DNA of 64,000 bases from the NCBI GenBank assembly GCA_045537905.1, contig JAZSQJ010000015.1, positions 6,766 through 70,765 of the forward strand. The letters are read 5' to 3'. Both the position numbers and the translations under genes were made by a program. Below are positions 1-8,227 of the stretch, one piece after another (position 1 is the first letter of the stretch; each line of letters opens with the position of its first letter). The notes under the pieces were generated by a model that saw only the letters and a program-made list of their open reading frames with translations, did not search any database and was not told the DNA's origin. Source of the DNA: SIG636 sp045537905. Its GTDB lineage: Bacteria; Bacillota; Clostridia; Oscillospirales; CAG-382.

Positions 1-458
1 ATAGAGATGGGTTCATCACCGTCAAGGCAAACTACAAGCTTAACATTTTCAAGCTCCTTGGCGCCGGAGGTAAACAGGGGAACAAAGGCCTTATCACAAA
101 AGATAACAACGCTCTCGCTATGCTCAATAACGTGAAGCTTATCCTTCTCGGGCAAGTCCTTATCAACGGGAACGATTATATTAGAGCCGCAAAGGGTACT
201 TACGTAGGTAACAATCCAGTTATAGCTGTTTGCGCCGACGCAAGCTATATGACAGCCCTTGTCAAAGCCTCTGTTTGAAAGAGCGTTACCAAGACATATA
301 GTCTGCTCATAAAACTCCTTACAGCCAACCTCTACAGGCTTTCCTGCCTTTTTATGTATAAACAAGGTCTTGTCACCCATAGCGGCAACAGCCTTTTCCA
401 TCATATCACGGATTGAGTCTATCGTAACGACTTCGTTATACTTAATCTTTTTTGCCAT
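1..458 (-). CDS. AMP-binding long-chain acyl-CoA synthetase, N-terminal part (truncated by window edge)
   Basis: Translation from the ATG at 456-458 gives about 152 residues beginning MAKKIKYNEV and running off the left edge. The segment CVGANSYNWIVTYVSTLCG followed by PVDKDLPEK matches the start of the ANL adenylate-forming fold of fatty acyl-CoA synthetases, which activate fatty acids to acyl-AMP and then acyl-CoA. The catalytic P-loop and A8 motif would lie outside the window, so substrate class is inferred from the N-terminus only. A GGAGGG ribosome site lies 4-5 bases upstream and a consensus promoter lies at 503-531. A second, fused acyl-CoA synthetase occurs at 37093-39552. Confidence 0.8.
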   Translation of the reverse strand, partial: MAKKIKYNEVVTIDSIRDMMEKAVAAMGDKTLFIHKKAGKPVEVGCKEFYEQTICLGNALSNRGFDKGCHIACVGANSYNWIVTYVSTLCGSNIIVPVDKDLPEKDKLHVIEHSESVVIFCDKAFVPLFTSGAKELENVKLVVCLDGDEPIS

Positions 459-502
459 AAAACCCTCCATAAAAAATAAAAACCGATGTAATTGTTAACA
501 CT

Positions 503-531
503 ATTATACATAGTTTTCATTACTATGTCAA
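503..531 (-). promoter_or_regulatory. Sigma-A promoter of the acyl-CoA synthetase
   Basis: On the minus strand TTGACA (526-531) and TATAAT (503-508) are separated by exactly 17 bases, a perfect consensus, 45 bases before the start codon. Confidence 0.85.
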
Positions 532-560
532 TAGGCGGGCAATAAGTTTTTTTATTTTTC

Positions 561-589
561 TTGACTAAATGACGTGCTTGTGTTACAAT
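561..589 (+). promoter_or_regulatory. Sigma-A promoter of the DUF1836/ybaK pair
   Basis: TTGACT (561-566), a 17-base spacer and TACAAT (584-589), with TGT just upstream of the -10 (extended -10). It lies 25 bases before the ATG at 614. Confidence 0.8.
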
Positions 590-613
590 GCTTTAAGAAA
601 TGGAGGAATTAAA

Positions 614-1126
614 ATGCTTAGTCTGGACGAGATAAAGGCGTATCGCAGTCCCCGTTGGGACAAGCTGCCTGATATAGATTTGTATATGGATCAGGTGCTG
701 GTGGTGCTTGACAAGTATCTTTGTATATTCAAAAACAGTGAGGATGAGAAGATAATCACCTCTGCAATGATAAACAACTACGTAAAGCAGAAGATTACCA
801 AGCCCCCTGTAAACAAAAAGTACACCCGCTATCACGTGGCGTTTTTGTACGTGGTGTGCGTGCTTAAAAACTTTGTAAGCCTGTCGGATATCTGCATAGG
901 CGTAGGCTCTCTGTTAAGCGGCAGACACTCTGCCGAGGCGTTTGATATGTTTTGTGAGGAGCTGGACGCCGCCCTTGCCGTTACCTTTGGCGATGGGGAG
1001 GATAGCAGGAAAAAGCCTGTTACCGACGAGGAGAAGATACTTCGTGCCGTAACCACAGCCAGTGCAAATATGCTTTATGCAAAGTACTTTATATCCGCAA
1101 AGCAAGGGGAGCCTAAGGATGAATAA
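614..1126 (+). CDS. DUF1836 domain-containing protein
   Basis: 170 residues from ATG 614, chosen because GGAGG sits 8 bases upstream; the longer reading frame from 569 starts inside the promoter. The N-terminus (EIKAYRSPRWDKLPDIDLYMDQ) and the following helical segment with VNKKYTRYHVAFLYVVCVLKN match the DUF1836 family of Firmicutes, whose function is not known to me. The protein is soluble with no signal peptide and may contain a small helix-turn-helix-like bundle. It overlaps the following ybaK-like gene by 8 bases, so the two are translated together. Confidence 0.75.
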   Translation: MLSLDEIKAYRSPRWDKLPDIDLYMDQVLVVLDKYLCIFKNSEDEKIITSAMINNYVKQKITKPPVNKKYTRYHVAFLYVVCVLKNFVSLSDICIGVGSLLSGRHSAEAFDMFCEELDAALAVTFGDGEDSRKKPVTDEEKILRAVTTASANMLYAKYFISAKQGEPKDE

Positions 1127-1592
1127 AACTAATGCAATGCGTATGCTTGACAATGCAGGCATAGAATACAAGGCGCTGGAGTACGAGTGTGATGAGTCGG
1201 ACCTGTCAGGTACAACCGTTGCGGCAAAGGTAGGACTGCCTCCCGAGATGGTGTTCAAAACCCTTACCGCAAAGGGTGACAAAACGGGACTGTGTGTGTT
1301 TTGCATCCCTGCTGATAAGGAGCTGGATTTGAAGAAGGCAGCAAAGCACAGCGGCAACAAAAGGGTGGAGCTGCTTCCTGTAAAGGAGCTGCTTGGCGCA
1401 ACGGGCTACATTCGCGGCGGCTGCTCTCCCGTGGGGATGAAAAAATCCTACCCCACTTATTTTGACGAAACGGTTATTCTTTTTGAGGAGATAACTATAA
1501 GCGCAGGCGTCCGTGGCTGTCAACTGCTGCTTAATGCGGAAAGGCTTATGGAGTTTTTGAAAGCTCCTTGCTACGACCTGTTAATGCAGTAA
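1119..1592 (+). CDS. ybaK: Cys-tRNA(Pro)/Ala-tRNA-type deacylase of the YbaK family
   Basis: 157 residues. YbaK/EbsC proteins hydrolyse Cys-tRNA(Pro) formed in error by prolyl-tRNA synthetase. Visible family features are the N-terminal AMRMLDNAGIEYKALEYE, the conserved lysine region MVFKTLTAKGDK, and GYIRGGCSPVGMKKSYPTY, which contains the GGxSPxG substrate loop. The size is normal for the family. Start ATG 1119 overlaps the stop of the DUF1836 gene and has GGGGAG upstream. A strong terminator follows immediately. Confidence 0.92.
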   Translation: MNKTNAMRMLDNAGIEYKALEYECDESDLSGTTVAAKVGLPPEMVFKTLTAKGDKTGLCVFCIPADKELDLKKAAKHSGNKRVELLPVKELLGATGYIRGGCSPVGMKKSYPTYFDETVILFEEITISAGVRGCQLLLNAERLMEFLKAPCYDLLMQ

Positions 1593-1606
1593 AAATACAA
1601 AAAACA

Positions 1607-1643
1607 AAGGGCTGTAAAAAACTCTGTTTTTTACAGCCCTTTT
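1607..1643 (+). terminator. Rho-independent terminator after ybaK
   Basis: A 14-bp stem (AGGGCTGTAAAAAA pairing with TTTTTTACAGCCCT) with a short loop, followed by TTT. The 3' half of this stem recurs at 1783-1795. Confidence 0.85.
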
Positions 1644-1694
1644 GCAGGGGATAGGAAAAAATGGTTGGAATGTGCGAGCTGAAGTTCGTACATA

Positions 1695-1773
1695 GCAAGA
1701 AAATATATTACAAATAGTTAATCGTGCTTTTGTCACGATTAACAACCGTGTAAGTTGTATAGAATTTTCTTGC
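1695..1773. repeat. Nested inverted repeat between convergent genes
   Basis: An outer repeat GCAAGAAAAT/ATTTTCTTGC encloses an inner perfect repeat GTTAATCGTG/CACGATTAAC with a 5-7 base loop. Together they could form an approximately 80-nt imperfect hairpin. There is no ORF. It lies between two copies of TTTTTTACAGCCC (1627-1639 and 1783-1795). Confidence 0.6.
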
Positions 1774-1802
1774 GGTCCAGCCTTTTTTTACAGCCCCTTT
1801 TA

Positions 1803-2102
1803 TTAAGACTTAAATACTTTGTTAAGCACTAGCACTACACAAGCAATAAGACCAAGTACGATTACAACGCCAAGCATACCAAGACCCATATGCTCAAGAG
1901 TTTTGGACATATTGTCCGTGGTAAAGGAAAGCTGAACGTCGCCAACTGCGTCCTCGTTATCCTCTACGCTTTCATCTACCGCACCGATGGTAGGAATAGA
2001 AGCGTCAGAGCTTGCCTCAAGGCTATCTTCAGCAAAGGCACTTACGGAGAAAACAGAAATAAGAGTAATAATTGTAAGAATAAATATAATTGTCTTTTTC
2101 AT
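1803..2102 (-). CDS. Small OadG-like gamma subunit of Na+-translocating decarboxylase
   Basis: 99 residues from ATG 2102, chosen because GAGGTG lies 8 bases upstream; a GTG at 2111 falls within the ribosome site. There is an N-terminal signal or membrane segment (residues 1-25, ending SAFAED), an acidic Ser/Asp/Glu-rich middle and a C-terminal membrane helix LGMLGVVIVLGLIACVVLVLN. OadG-type subunits are small one-helix proteins that hold the beta and alpha subunits of the sodium-pump decarboxylase together. Assignment rests mainly on position directly after the beta subunit and on topology, since primary sequence is poorly conserved. The apparent signal peptide is unusual for the family. Confidence 0.6.
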   Translation of the reverse strand: MKKTIIFILTIITLISVFSVSAFAEDSLEASSDASIPTIGAVDESVEDNEDAVGDVQLSFTTDNMSKTLEHMGLGMLGVVIVLGLIACVVLVLNKVFKS

Positions 2103-2112
2103 ATTACGCACC

Positions 2113-3273
2113 TCATCCCTGTACCAGACCGAGAATCAAACCGCCTGCGATAACGGAAGCGATCTGACCGGAAACGTTAGCTGCGGTGGAATGCATAAGC
2201 AAGAAGTTCTGGGGGTCTTCCTTAAGTCCCATCTTATGGATAACACGGGAGGACATAGGGAAGGCAGAAATGCCGGCAGCACCGATCATGGGGTTAACCT
2301 TCTTCTTGGAGAACAGGTTCATAAGCTTACCAAGCATTACGCCGCCAATGGTATCGAATACAAAGGCAAACAGACCAAGACCCATAATAAGGAGGGTAGC
2401 GGGCTTAAGGAAAGCCTCGCCTCTCATAGTGAAGGCGATGGTAATACCAAGGAACAGGGTAACAAGGTTAGCAAGCTCCTTCTGGGCGGTCTGAGAAAGG
2501 TTGTCAAGCACGCCGCACTCTCTGATAAGGTTACCAAACATAAGGAAGCCAACGAGAGCAACGGAAGCGGGAGCAAACAGACCTGCAAGCACGGTAATTA
2601 TAATGGGGAAAAGTATGCGTGTTGTCTTGGAAACGGAAGCAGGCTTGTATTCCATTCTTATCATACGTTCCTTTTTGGTGGTGATAAGACGGATAACGGG
2701 GGGCTGGATAATAGGCACAAGTGCCATATAGGAGTAAGCCGCAACGGTGATAGCACCGATATAGTTGGAATTAAGCGCACGGGAAACAACTATAGCGGTA
2801 GGACCGTCAGCCGCACCGATTATACCGATAGAAGCCGCATCCTTGATGTCGAAGAAGAAGCTGGCTACAAAATAGGTGAAGAAAATACCAAACTGAGCTG
2901 CAGCGCCAAACAACAGCATCTTGGGGTTGGAAAGCAGGGGGCCGAAGTCAATCATCGCACCTATACCGATAAAGAGTATAAGGGGGAAGAGCTCGTTAGC
3001 GATACCTGCGTTATAAAGAGTCTCAAGAACCTCAGAAACGCCCTCGGCAGGAACAAGATTGCCTGCGGCATCCATCTGCAAGGGGGTAGGTAGGTTCATA
3101 AGTATTGCGCCAAAGCCCATAGGGAGAAGCAGTGTAGGTTCCATATCCTTTTTTATCGCAAGATAAATAAGGATAGCGCCGATAAGCCACATAACAGGCA
3201 TTTGCCATTCTATGTTGCCAAAGTAGCGAAACAGTATCTGTATACTATCCATTACGTAACAGCGGCAGTTCAA
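2113..3273 (-). CDS. Na+-translocating decarboxylase subunit beta
   Basis: 386 residues if initiated at TTG 3273, which has AGGAGG 6-7 bases upstream; the first ATG (3252) is 27 bases from that site. The beta subunit is the integral-membrane, carboxybiotin-decarboxylating Na+ channel of oxaloacetate, methylmalonyl-CoA or glutaconyl-CoA decarboxylases. Diagnostic features are GAADGPTAIVVSRAL (with the essential Asp), AYSYMALVPIIQPPVIRL followed by TTKKER, and the C-terminal STAANVSGQIASVIAGG with its conserved Asn and Ser. About nine membrane helices are apparent. No alpha (carboxyltransferase) or biotin-carrier gene is adjacent, so the substrate cannot be told. A small inverted repeat (GCGGC/GCCGC) spans the TTG. 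Confidence 0.9.
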   Translation of the reverse strand: MNCRCYVMDSIQILFRYFGNIEWQMPVMWLIGAILIYLAIKKDMEPTLLLPMGFGAILMNLPTPLQMDAAGNLVPAEGVSEVLETLYNAGIANELFPLILFIGIGAMIDFGPLLSNPKMLLFGAAAQFGIFFTYFVASFFFDIKDAASIGIIGAADGPTAIVVSRALNSNYIGAITVAAYSYMALVPIIQPPVIRLITTKKERMIRMEYKPASVSKTTRILFPIIITVLAGLFAPASVALVGFLMFGNLIRECGVLDNLSQTAQKELANLVTLFLGITIAFTMRGEAFLKPATLLIMGLGLFAFVFDTIGGVMLGKLMNLFSKKKVNPMIGAAGISAFPMSSRVIHKMGLKEDPQNFLLMHSTAANVSGQIASVIAGGLILGLVQG

Positions 3274-3344
3274 GCCGCACCTCCTAAAATATTTCCATTT
3301 ATTTTAACTCATTTGTAAGCTTTTGTCAACTGATAAATTAGCCT

Positions 3345-4025
3345 CTAAAAGAATTTACCGTTTCTTAGGAGAGATTTATCCGTTATTCGAAAACTGTTTT
3401 TATAATATTCAATAAGTCCTTCCTTTTTCATCTTAGAAAGCTCTCTGGAAAGGGCACTTCTGTCCACGTTAAGGTACCTGGCAAGGCCCTCCCGGTCAAA
3501 GGGCAGCTCAAAGGTAGCGGTGCCTGTTTTGCCGTGCATATAATTAAGCAAGCGTATAATCTTATCCCTGATGGTGGTGGCAGAAATACAAATCATCCTG
3601 TCCATCAGGGTAAAGTATTTTTCCGCATAAATCTTTGCAAGGTTTGAAAGCAAAACGCGTCTCTCCTCTGCAAAATCAAGGGATGGCGTCAGCAAGGACT
3701 CAAAGGGTATAAACAAGGCTGTGCAGGGCACCGTGCTTATAAGGGCAACGGGACTTCGCATAGTATCGTTTGCGGCAAGAAAATCAGCAAAAATCTCACC
3801 AACGCCCAGGCTGGAGATAAGAGTGCTGTCACCGTCAAAGCCAAGGTGTACCGCCTCAATACTTCCTTCCAGCACAATACCCAGCTTGTCGGTACGGTCT
3901 CCCTGGTTAATAATAACCTCCCCCTTACCAAAGCTGCGCTTTACTGCACCTAAGGCTTGCTTAAGCTCTGCCAGTCTGTCCTCCGTAATGCCTGCAAACA
4001 AATCACGTTCCTTCTTAGTTTTCAT
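3345..4025 (-). CDS. Crp/Fnr-family transcription regulator
   Basis: 226 residues. The N-terminal cyclic-nucleotide-binding-like jelly roll (about 20-125) contains FGKGEVIINQGDRTDKLGIV and LEGSIEAVHLGFDGD. The C-terminal winged helix (about 150-215) contains FDREGLARYLNVDRSALSRE, the recognition helix region. There is no N-terminal Cys cluster of the FNR Fe-S type, so ligand or redox sensing is unknown. It starts 5 bases after the stop of the methyltransferase gene upstream (4031-4603), with GGAGGG overlapping that stop, so the two are co-transcribed. It may control the decarboxylase genes downstream (inference). Confidence 0.88.
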   Translation of the reverse strand: MKTKKERDLFAGITEDRLAELKQALGAVKRSFGKGEVIINQGDRTDKLGIVLEGSIEAVHLGFDGDSTLISSLGVGEIFADFLAANDTMRSPVALISTVPCTALFIPFESLLTPSLDFAEERRVLLSNLAKIYAEKYFTLMDRMICISATTIRDKIIRLLNYMHGKTGTATFELPFDREGLARYLNVDRSALSRELSKMKKEGLIEYYKNSFRITDKSLLRNGKFF

Positions 4026-4030
4026 ATATA

Positions 4031-4603
4031 TTAGCCCTCCCTTTTATACTTAGGGTTAAGCTCTATAAAAATAAAGTAGGGAGACGTAGGTGCATTAAGC
4101 ACGTTAAATCGGTAGGCAGACAGCTCCTTCTGTTCACGCCCGGACAGCATTTCACAGATAAGCTGTCCTTCAATATTGCCCTCCTCGTGACCCGGGTAAA
4201 CGGCAATAAGCAAGCAACCACCGGGCTTGATTACGGAAATAGCGGCGTTGATTGCAGGCAGAGTGGTTTCCCTCAAGGTGGTTATCCTTTTGTCCCCTCC
4301 GGGTAAAAAGCCAAGATTAAAAACCCCTGCATCCAAAGGCTCCTTTACGTACTCAAGCAACTTGTGATGGCTATCCTTGATAAGAGTGCACCTCTCCAGA
4401 CAGTCATTCTCCTCAAGGAGCTTTTTTGTGTTGGCAAGGGCACCGTCCTGTATATCAAAGGCATAAACCTTGCCCTCCTTGCCAACCCTTTCCGCCAGCC
4501 ATAGAGTATCGTGGCCGTTGCCCATAGTAAAGTCGCCAACAACGCTTCCGTTGCCGATGTGGTCGGCAAGCAAATCCTTTTCAATTACACGCAAACTCAG
4601 CAT
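4031..4603 (-). CDS. mnmM: MnmM/YtqB-like tRNA wobble-uridine methyltransferase
   Basis: 190 residues from ATG 4603, which has AAAGGAAAG upstream; a TTG at 4642 would extend it without a ribosome site. It is a class I SAM methyltransferase of the YtqB (PF06962) family. Motif I is GDFTMGNGHDTLWLAE, the acidic ribose-binding residue is in VYAFDIQDGA, the family-specific FNLGFLPGGDK lies mid-protein, and YPGHEEG follows. Family members such as B. subtilis YtqB/MnmM methylate nm5(s2)U34 of tRNA. It is the first gene of a leftward pair with the Crp-like regulator. Confidence 0.85.
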   Translation of the reverse strand: MLSLRVIEKDLLADHIGNGSVVGDFTMGNGHDTLWLAERVGKEGKVYAFDIQDGALANTKKLLEENDCLERCTLIKDSHHKLLEYVKEPLDAGVFNLGFLPGGDKRITTLRETTLPAINAAISVIKPGGCLLIAVYPGHEEGNIEGQLICEMLSGREQKELSAYRFNVLNAPTSPYFIFIELNPKYKREG

Positions 4604-4640
4604 AACTCTTTCCTTTCTGCCTCGTTTAATTTTCACAAAC

Positions 4641-4671
4641 AAAAAGACGGTTTTTTCAAACGCGTCTTTTT
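4641..4671 (-). terminator. Terminator downstream of the amidase gene
   Basis: AAAAAGACG pairs with CGTCTTTTT around an 11-base loop. The minus-strand transcript ends in a T-rich run. Confidence 0.7.
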
Positions 4672-4741
4672 GCTTGCTTTATTCAAATATTATTACTTAC
4701 TGAAAAAATATTCGGGTCGAAAACGTTCAAGTCAACGGGAC

Positions 4742-7135
4742 TTAGATTTCGTCGATAATGCCTGCGTCGTACTTAAGGATAACGGTAGCGTCAAGGTTGT
4801 TTACCTTGTCGTCCTTGTTAACGTCAGCGTTAGCAATCTCGTCAACGATGCCTGCATCGTACTTGAGAACAACGGTAGCATCAAGGTTGTCAACCTTGCC
4901 GTCGCTGTTGGTGTCGCCAAGGGCATAGATAGGATCGTCGGTGCCGCCGTCAATCTTTCTACCAAGAACTTCGATTTCGGTAACAGCTATAACGTATGCC
5001 TTGGAGTTGTAATCAACCTTAAAGTAGCGTGCCTTTACTTCGTCAAAGGTGCCGAGGTGGGTTTCAAGGGAGGTATCCTTTTCTCCACCGGGCGTAGAGA
5101 AGTAAATAGTATCGGTAAAGCCCGTAACCTCGGTAAAGTTTTCACCGTCGTCAGAGTAGGAAACCTTCAGGGAGCCGTCCTGGATACCCTGGAAGCTGGT
5201 ACCGTGTGCGGAAGCATCGCGGAGAACAACGTTGGAAATTACTTCTGCCTTGCCAAGGTCAATAGTGATCTCAGCCTTACCGCCTGTACCCTGGAAGCCG
5301 ACAAAGTTCAAGGGGTTGTTGGCAAAGCCTGCGGTAGCTATAACGCCGTCAGTAAGCTTGGTAAGATTTTCGTCCTTGGAAACGCCGTAGTAGGAAATCT
5401 CTGTGGAGGAACCCTTCCAAACCTCGGTGTACTTCTTGCCGAGAGCGTAGTTGGTGAGGTGGGAAACGTCAAGCTCGCCCATATCTTCATAGGTAGCTCT
5501 GATTTCGGTATCCTTGTTGCTGGTGGTGAAGGCGGTGGTAGCAGCAGTTGCATCAGCAAAGGTGCCTTCGCCTTCGTCTATAACCCACTTAACAAATGCC
5601 TTACCGGGCATATTTCTAGCGGAAATATTAACGGTCTCGCCGTTAGCGTATCTGCCGGAGCCTGTACCGGAGGTAACGGCAAGGTCATACTTGTCACGGT
5701 AGCTAGCCTTAATAACTACGTCACTTGCAATAACGGTGACAGTAGTGGTGGTAGCGTTTCTGTCAGCAATGGAAGCGCCGCCGTAGGTAACTTCCCAAAT
5801 GTCAAAGAGGAATACGCCTTCGGGAGCGTTAGCGGTAACCTCAAAGGTATCGCCTACAGCGTAGTACTTAGGCTCTGCACCGAAGGTATCGTCGTTTTCA
5901 ACGGTAACCTTGTAAACCTTGGTAAGGGTGGTAACGTCAGCAGTGCCGCCCTCATAGGTAGCGGTGGTGCCGTCAATAGCGGTAACGTCAATTATGGTGC
6001 CGTCAGCAGTTCTGTAGCTGCCGAGAGCGTAGCCTGCACCCTTGTAGGTGAGAGCAGAAATATCAATCCAGCCCTTGGTGCCGTCAGCCAGGGTAACCTT
6101 ACCCCAGTTCCAGGAGGTCTGTTCTACGTAAGCAGTGCTATCCTTAGCGATGGTGCCAACCTTGCCGGTAGCGGTGTTAGCTGCACGGTAAACGCTGATT
6201 TCAGCGGGGATAGCGTATGCGCCCTTGTTGTAAACCTTGCTGCTGGGATTGTAATAGGTGTTCTTAACGGTATCGGTTTCAACGTAGGTACCGCCCATTG
6301 CTTCGTAATAGTCATACATTCTGTCAAGGAATACCTTGAAGTATGTACCGTAGAAGTCAAACTTCTTACCGCCGGAGCCAAATACGTAACGCATCTGGAT
6401 GGGGCAGTTTTTAGCAGCGGAGGAGTAGTGCTGAACAACCTGAGTGTAGGGGTTGAAGTTGAGCTTCAAGCAAATGTAAGCAACAAGCTCTGCAAGGTAG
6501 GTAGCAGTGCTGTCGAAGGTGTTTGCATACCACTCATACATTTCAACAGAATCCCAAAGCTCACCGGCAGAGGTCTGCTCTGCAGGGAAGCCGGGGGTAG
6601 CGGTCTCAATACCTACAGCGGAGGAGTTGGAAGCGTCCTGAACCCAACCCATTTCTATCTTGGTAGCAACGTCGGTGGTGCCCCAGTAGTTACCGCCTGC
6701 GTGCCAGCCTTTTTCGTTAAGGGGTATCATCTGGAAAATACCGTCGTTACCGCAGGTGTAGTGCCAAGAAACCTCAACGTCTGTATTCTTACCGTAGTTG
6801 TGGTTAGCAAGGGCGGTAGAAGAAGCGGGATAAGCGCCGGTGTTGTGTACGGTTATATACTTCTGATAGTTGTATGTACCGCGGCTCTTAAAGTTTTCAG
6901 CCATAAAGTCGGCAGTAACCTTCTGCTGCCATCTTGTACCTTCAGCAAGGTAAAATTCCTCGTTGTTGGTAAGGGTATCGTTGTCGGGGAGAGGAAGATA
7001 CTCGGGTATCAAAATCTCCGGAGCAACAAATTCAGCATCTGTAACAACATCAGCTGCAAAGGCAGGGAAAGCGATAACAGCGGATGCCAGTACAAATGTC
7101 AGCGCAAGCAAACATGAGAGCAAGCGTTTTTTCAT
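4742..7135 (-). CDS. Secreted multidomain N-acetylmuramoyl-L-alanine amidase with C-terminal dockerin
   Basis: 797 residues. The signal peptide (1-28) ends AFPAFA. An Amidase_2 domain (about 85-270) has the zinc-ligand pattern H97 (VHNTGAYP), H236 and C244 (QHYSSAAKNCP), plus KGWHAGGNYWG. An SH3b-like segment (about 308-365) is followed by two InlB-B-repeat-like modules (405-550), an F5/8 discoidin-like carbohydrate-binding domain (560-726) and a dockerin (736-797). The dockerin has two Ca loops, DTNSDGKVDNLDATVVLKYD and DVNKDDKVNNLDATVILKYD. It probably cleaves the stem peptide from peptidoglycan outside the cell while docked to a cohesin. It is monocistronic, with a promoter at 7196-7224. 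Confidence 0.9.
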   Translation of the reverse strand: MKKRLLSCLLALTFVLASAVIAFPAFAADVVTDAEFVAPEILIPEYLPLPDNDTLTNNEEFYLAEGTRWQQKVTADFMAENFKSRGTYNYQKYITVHNTGAYPASSTALANHNYGKNTDVEVSWHYTCGNDGIFQMIPLNEKGWHAGGNYWGTTDVATKIEMGWVQDASNSSAVGIETATPGFPAEQTSAGELWDSVEMYEWYANTFDSTATYLAELVAYICLKLNFNPYTQVVQHYSSAAKNCPIQMRYVFGSGGKKFDFYGTYFKVFLDRMYDYYEAMGGTYVETDTVKNTYYNPSSKVYNKGAYAIPAEISVYRAANTATGKVGTIAKDSTAYVEQTSWNWGKVTLADGTKGWIDISALTYKGAGYALGSYRTADGTIIDVTAIDGTTATYEGGTADVTTLTKVYKVTVENDDTFGAEPKYYAVGDTFEVTANAPEGVFLFDIWEVTYGGASIADRNATTTTVTVIASDVVIKASYRDKYDLAVTSGTGSGRYANGETVNISARNMPGKAFVKWVIDEGEGTFADATAATTAFTTSNKDTEIRATYEDMGELDVSHLTNYALGKKYTEVWKGSSTEISYYGVSKDENLTKLTDGVIATAGFANNPLNFVGFQGTGGKAEITIDLGKAEVISNVVLRDASAHGTSFQGIQDGSLKVSYSDDGENFTEVTGFTDTIYFSTPGGEKDTSLETHLGTFDEVKARYFKVDYNSKAYVIAVTEIEVLGRKIDGGTDDPIYALGDTNSDGKVDNLDATVVLKYDAGIVDEIANADVNKDDKVNNLDATVILKYDAGIIDEI

Positions 7136-7195
7136 GTGGTGTTTCTCCTTTTCAATAAATATTTGCAGTAATAGCCTACTGCGTTTTCTACTAGC

Positions 7196-7224
7196 ATTTT
7201 ATAACAAAACTCAAATAATGTCAA
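7196..7224 (-). promoter_or_regulatory. Promoter of the amidase gene
   Basis: On the minus strand TTGACA (7219-7224), a 17-base spacer and TAAAAT (7196-7201). The leader is about 55 bases. Confidence 0.75.
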
Positions 7225-7320
7225 CCTGTATTTTATATAAAATACAAAATATATTCTGTTAAAAAGTACCAACACTCTTTTTTTCAGAACGAAATATCGT
7301 TTTATATAAAAACAATTCCG

Positions 7321-7350
7321 TTGACAGTAAAGGGCACGGAGTGCTATAAT
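7321..7350 (+). promoter_or_regulatory. Promoter of the MBL-fold gene
   Basis: TTGACA (7321-7326), an 18-base spacer and TATAAT (7345-7350), with TGC preceding the -10. Confidence 0.8.
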
Positions 7351-7382
7351 CAAGGACGTAAACGAAAGGGTGGGTAACGCTT

Positions 7383-8159
7383 ATGAAAATAACGGTTTTA
7401 GCAGAAAACGTAACGGAAACGGATAGCCTTTCGGCAGAGCACGGACTGTCTTTGTACATAGAAACAGACACGAAACGGCTGCTGTTTGATATGGGGCAAA
7501 CGGATCTGTTTGCAGAAAACGCAAAAAAGCTGGGCGTAGACCTTGGCGCGGTGGACTTCGCCGTACTGTCTCACGGTCACTATGACCACGGCGGCGGACT
7601 GTCTGCCTTTTTGTCCGTAAACGACCACGCCCCCGTGTACGTAAACGAAAGGGCGTTTTTGCCCTATTATAACGGAAGCGACAAATATATAGGGCTTGAT
7701 AAAAAGCTACAGGTTGCTGACAGACTACACTTTGTAAAGGATAGCTTTATTATAATGGAAGGCTTTCATCTTTACACCTGCAACGGCAAACGTAAAAGCT
7801 TTGAGCTTGGTAGCTTTGGGCTTAACAAGTTGGAGGAGGGTAGCCTCGTTCCCGACGATTTTCTCCACGAGCAATACCTGCTTATAGAGGAAAAGGGAAA
7901 GCGGGTATTGATAAGCGGATGTTCTCATAAGGGGGTGCTTAACGTTGTAAAGTGGTTCTCCCCCGATGTTTTTATAGGAGGTTTTCATTTTTCAAAGCTG
8001 CCTACGGATAACACGTTGACAGAGTATGCGAGGTACCTGTCAGGCTTTGATGCCGACTATTACACCTGCCATTGCACGGGGGTAGAGCAGTTTGAGTATA
8101 TGCAAAAAACTATGCCAAGGCTGGAGTATATTTCCACCGGGAAAAGGATAATAATATAA
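7383..8159 (+). CDS. MBL-fold metallohydrolase (dihydropteroate-synthase-like subgroup)
   Basis: 258 residues, cytosolic. The metal-binding motif is SHGHYDHGGGL (HxHxDH), with a second histidine in ISGCSHKGVLNVV, an Asp/His region at VFIGGFHFSKL and a C-terminal HCTGVEQFEYM. This arrangement is typical of the Firmicutes subgroup annotated as 7,8-dihydropterin-6-yl-methyl-4-(beta-D-ribofuranosyl)aminobenzene 5'-phosphate synthase-like hydrolases. The real substrate is not known from sequence. It is single-gene, with its own promoter and a terminator shared with the convergent rhaD gene. Confidence 0.85.
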   Translation: MKITVLAENVTETDSLSAEHGLSLYIETDTKRLLFDMGQTDLFAENAKKLGVDLGAVDFAVLSHGHYDHGGGLSAFLSVNDHAPVYVNERAFLPYYNGSDKYIGLDKKLQVADRLHFVKDSFIIMEGFHLYTCNGKRKSFELGSFGLNKLEEGSLVPDDFLHEQYLLIEEKGKRVLISGCSHKGVLNVVKWFSPDVFIGGFHFSKLPTDNTLTEYARYLSGFDADYYTCHCTGVEQFEYMQKTMPRLEYISTGKRIII

Positions 8160-8160
8160 C

Positions 8161-8215
8161 AAAAAGCTCCCAAAAGGAGGGTTTGCCGTACAGCATATCC
8201 TTTAGGGAGCTTTTT
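8161..8215. terminator. Bidirectional terminator between the MBL-fold and rhaD genes
   Basis: AAAAAGCTCCC plus AAAAGGA pairs with TCCTTT plus AGGGAGCTTTTT, giving a long stem with flanking A and T tracts usable in both directions. Confidence 0.75.
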
Positions 8216-8227
8216 ATATTTACAGTA

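Noticed and set aside
2500..3093. Plus-strand frames opposite the decarboxylase beta subunit
   Set aside because: Antisense of a well-conserved membrane protein; no independent start signals.
4511..7117. 868-residue open frame on the plus strand opposite the amidase
   Set aside because: It is the antisense shadow of a gene with clear domains. The translated sequence is Val/Gly/Asn-rich low complexity without a ribosome site.
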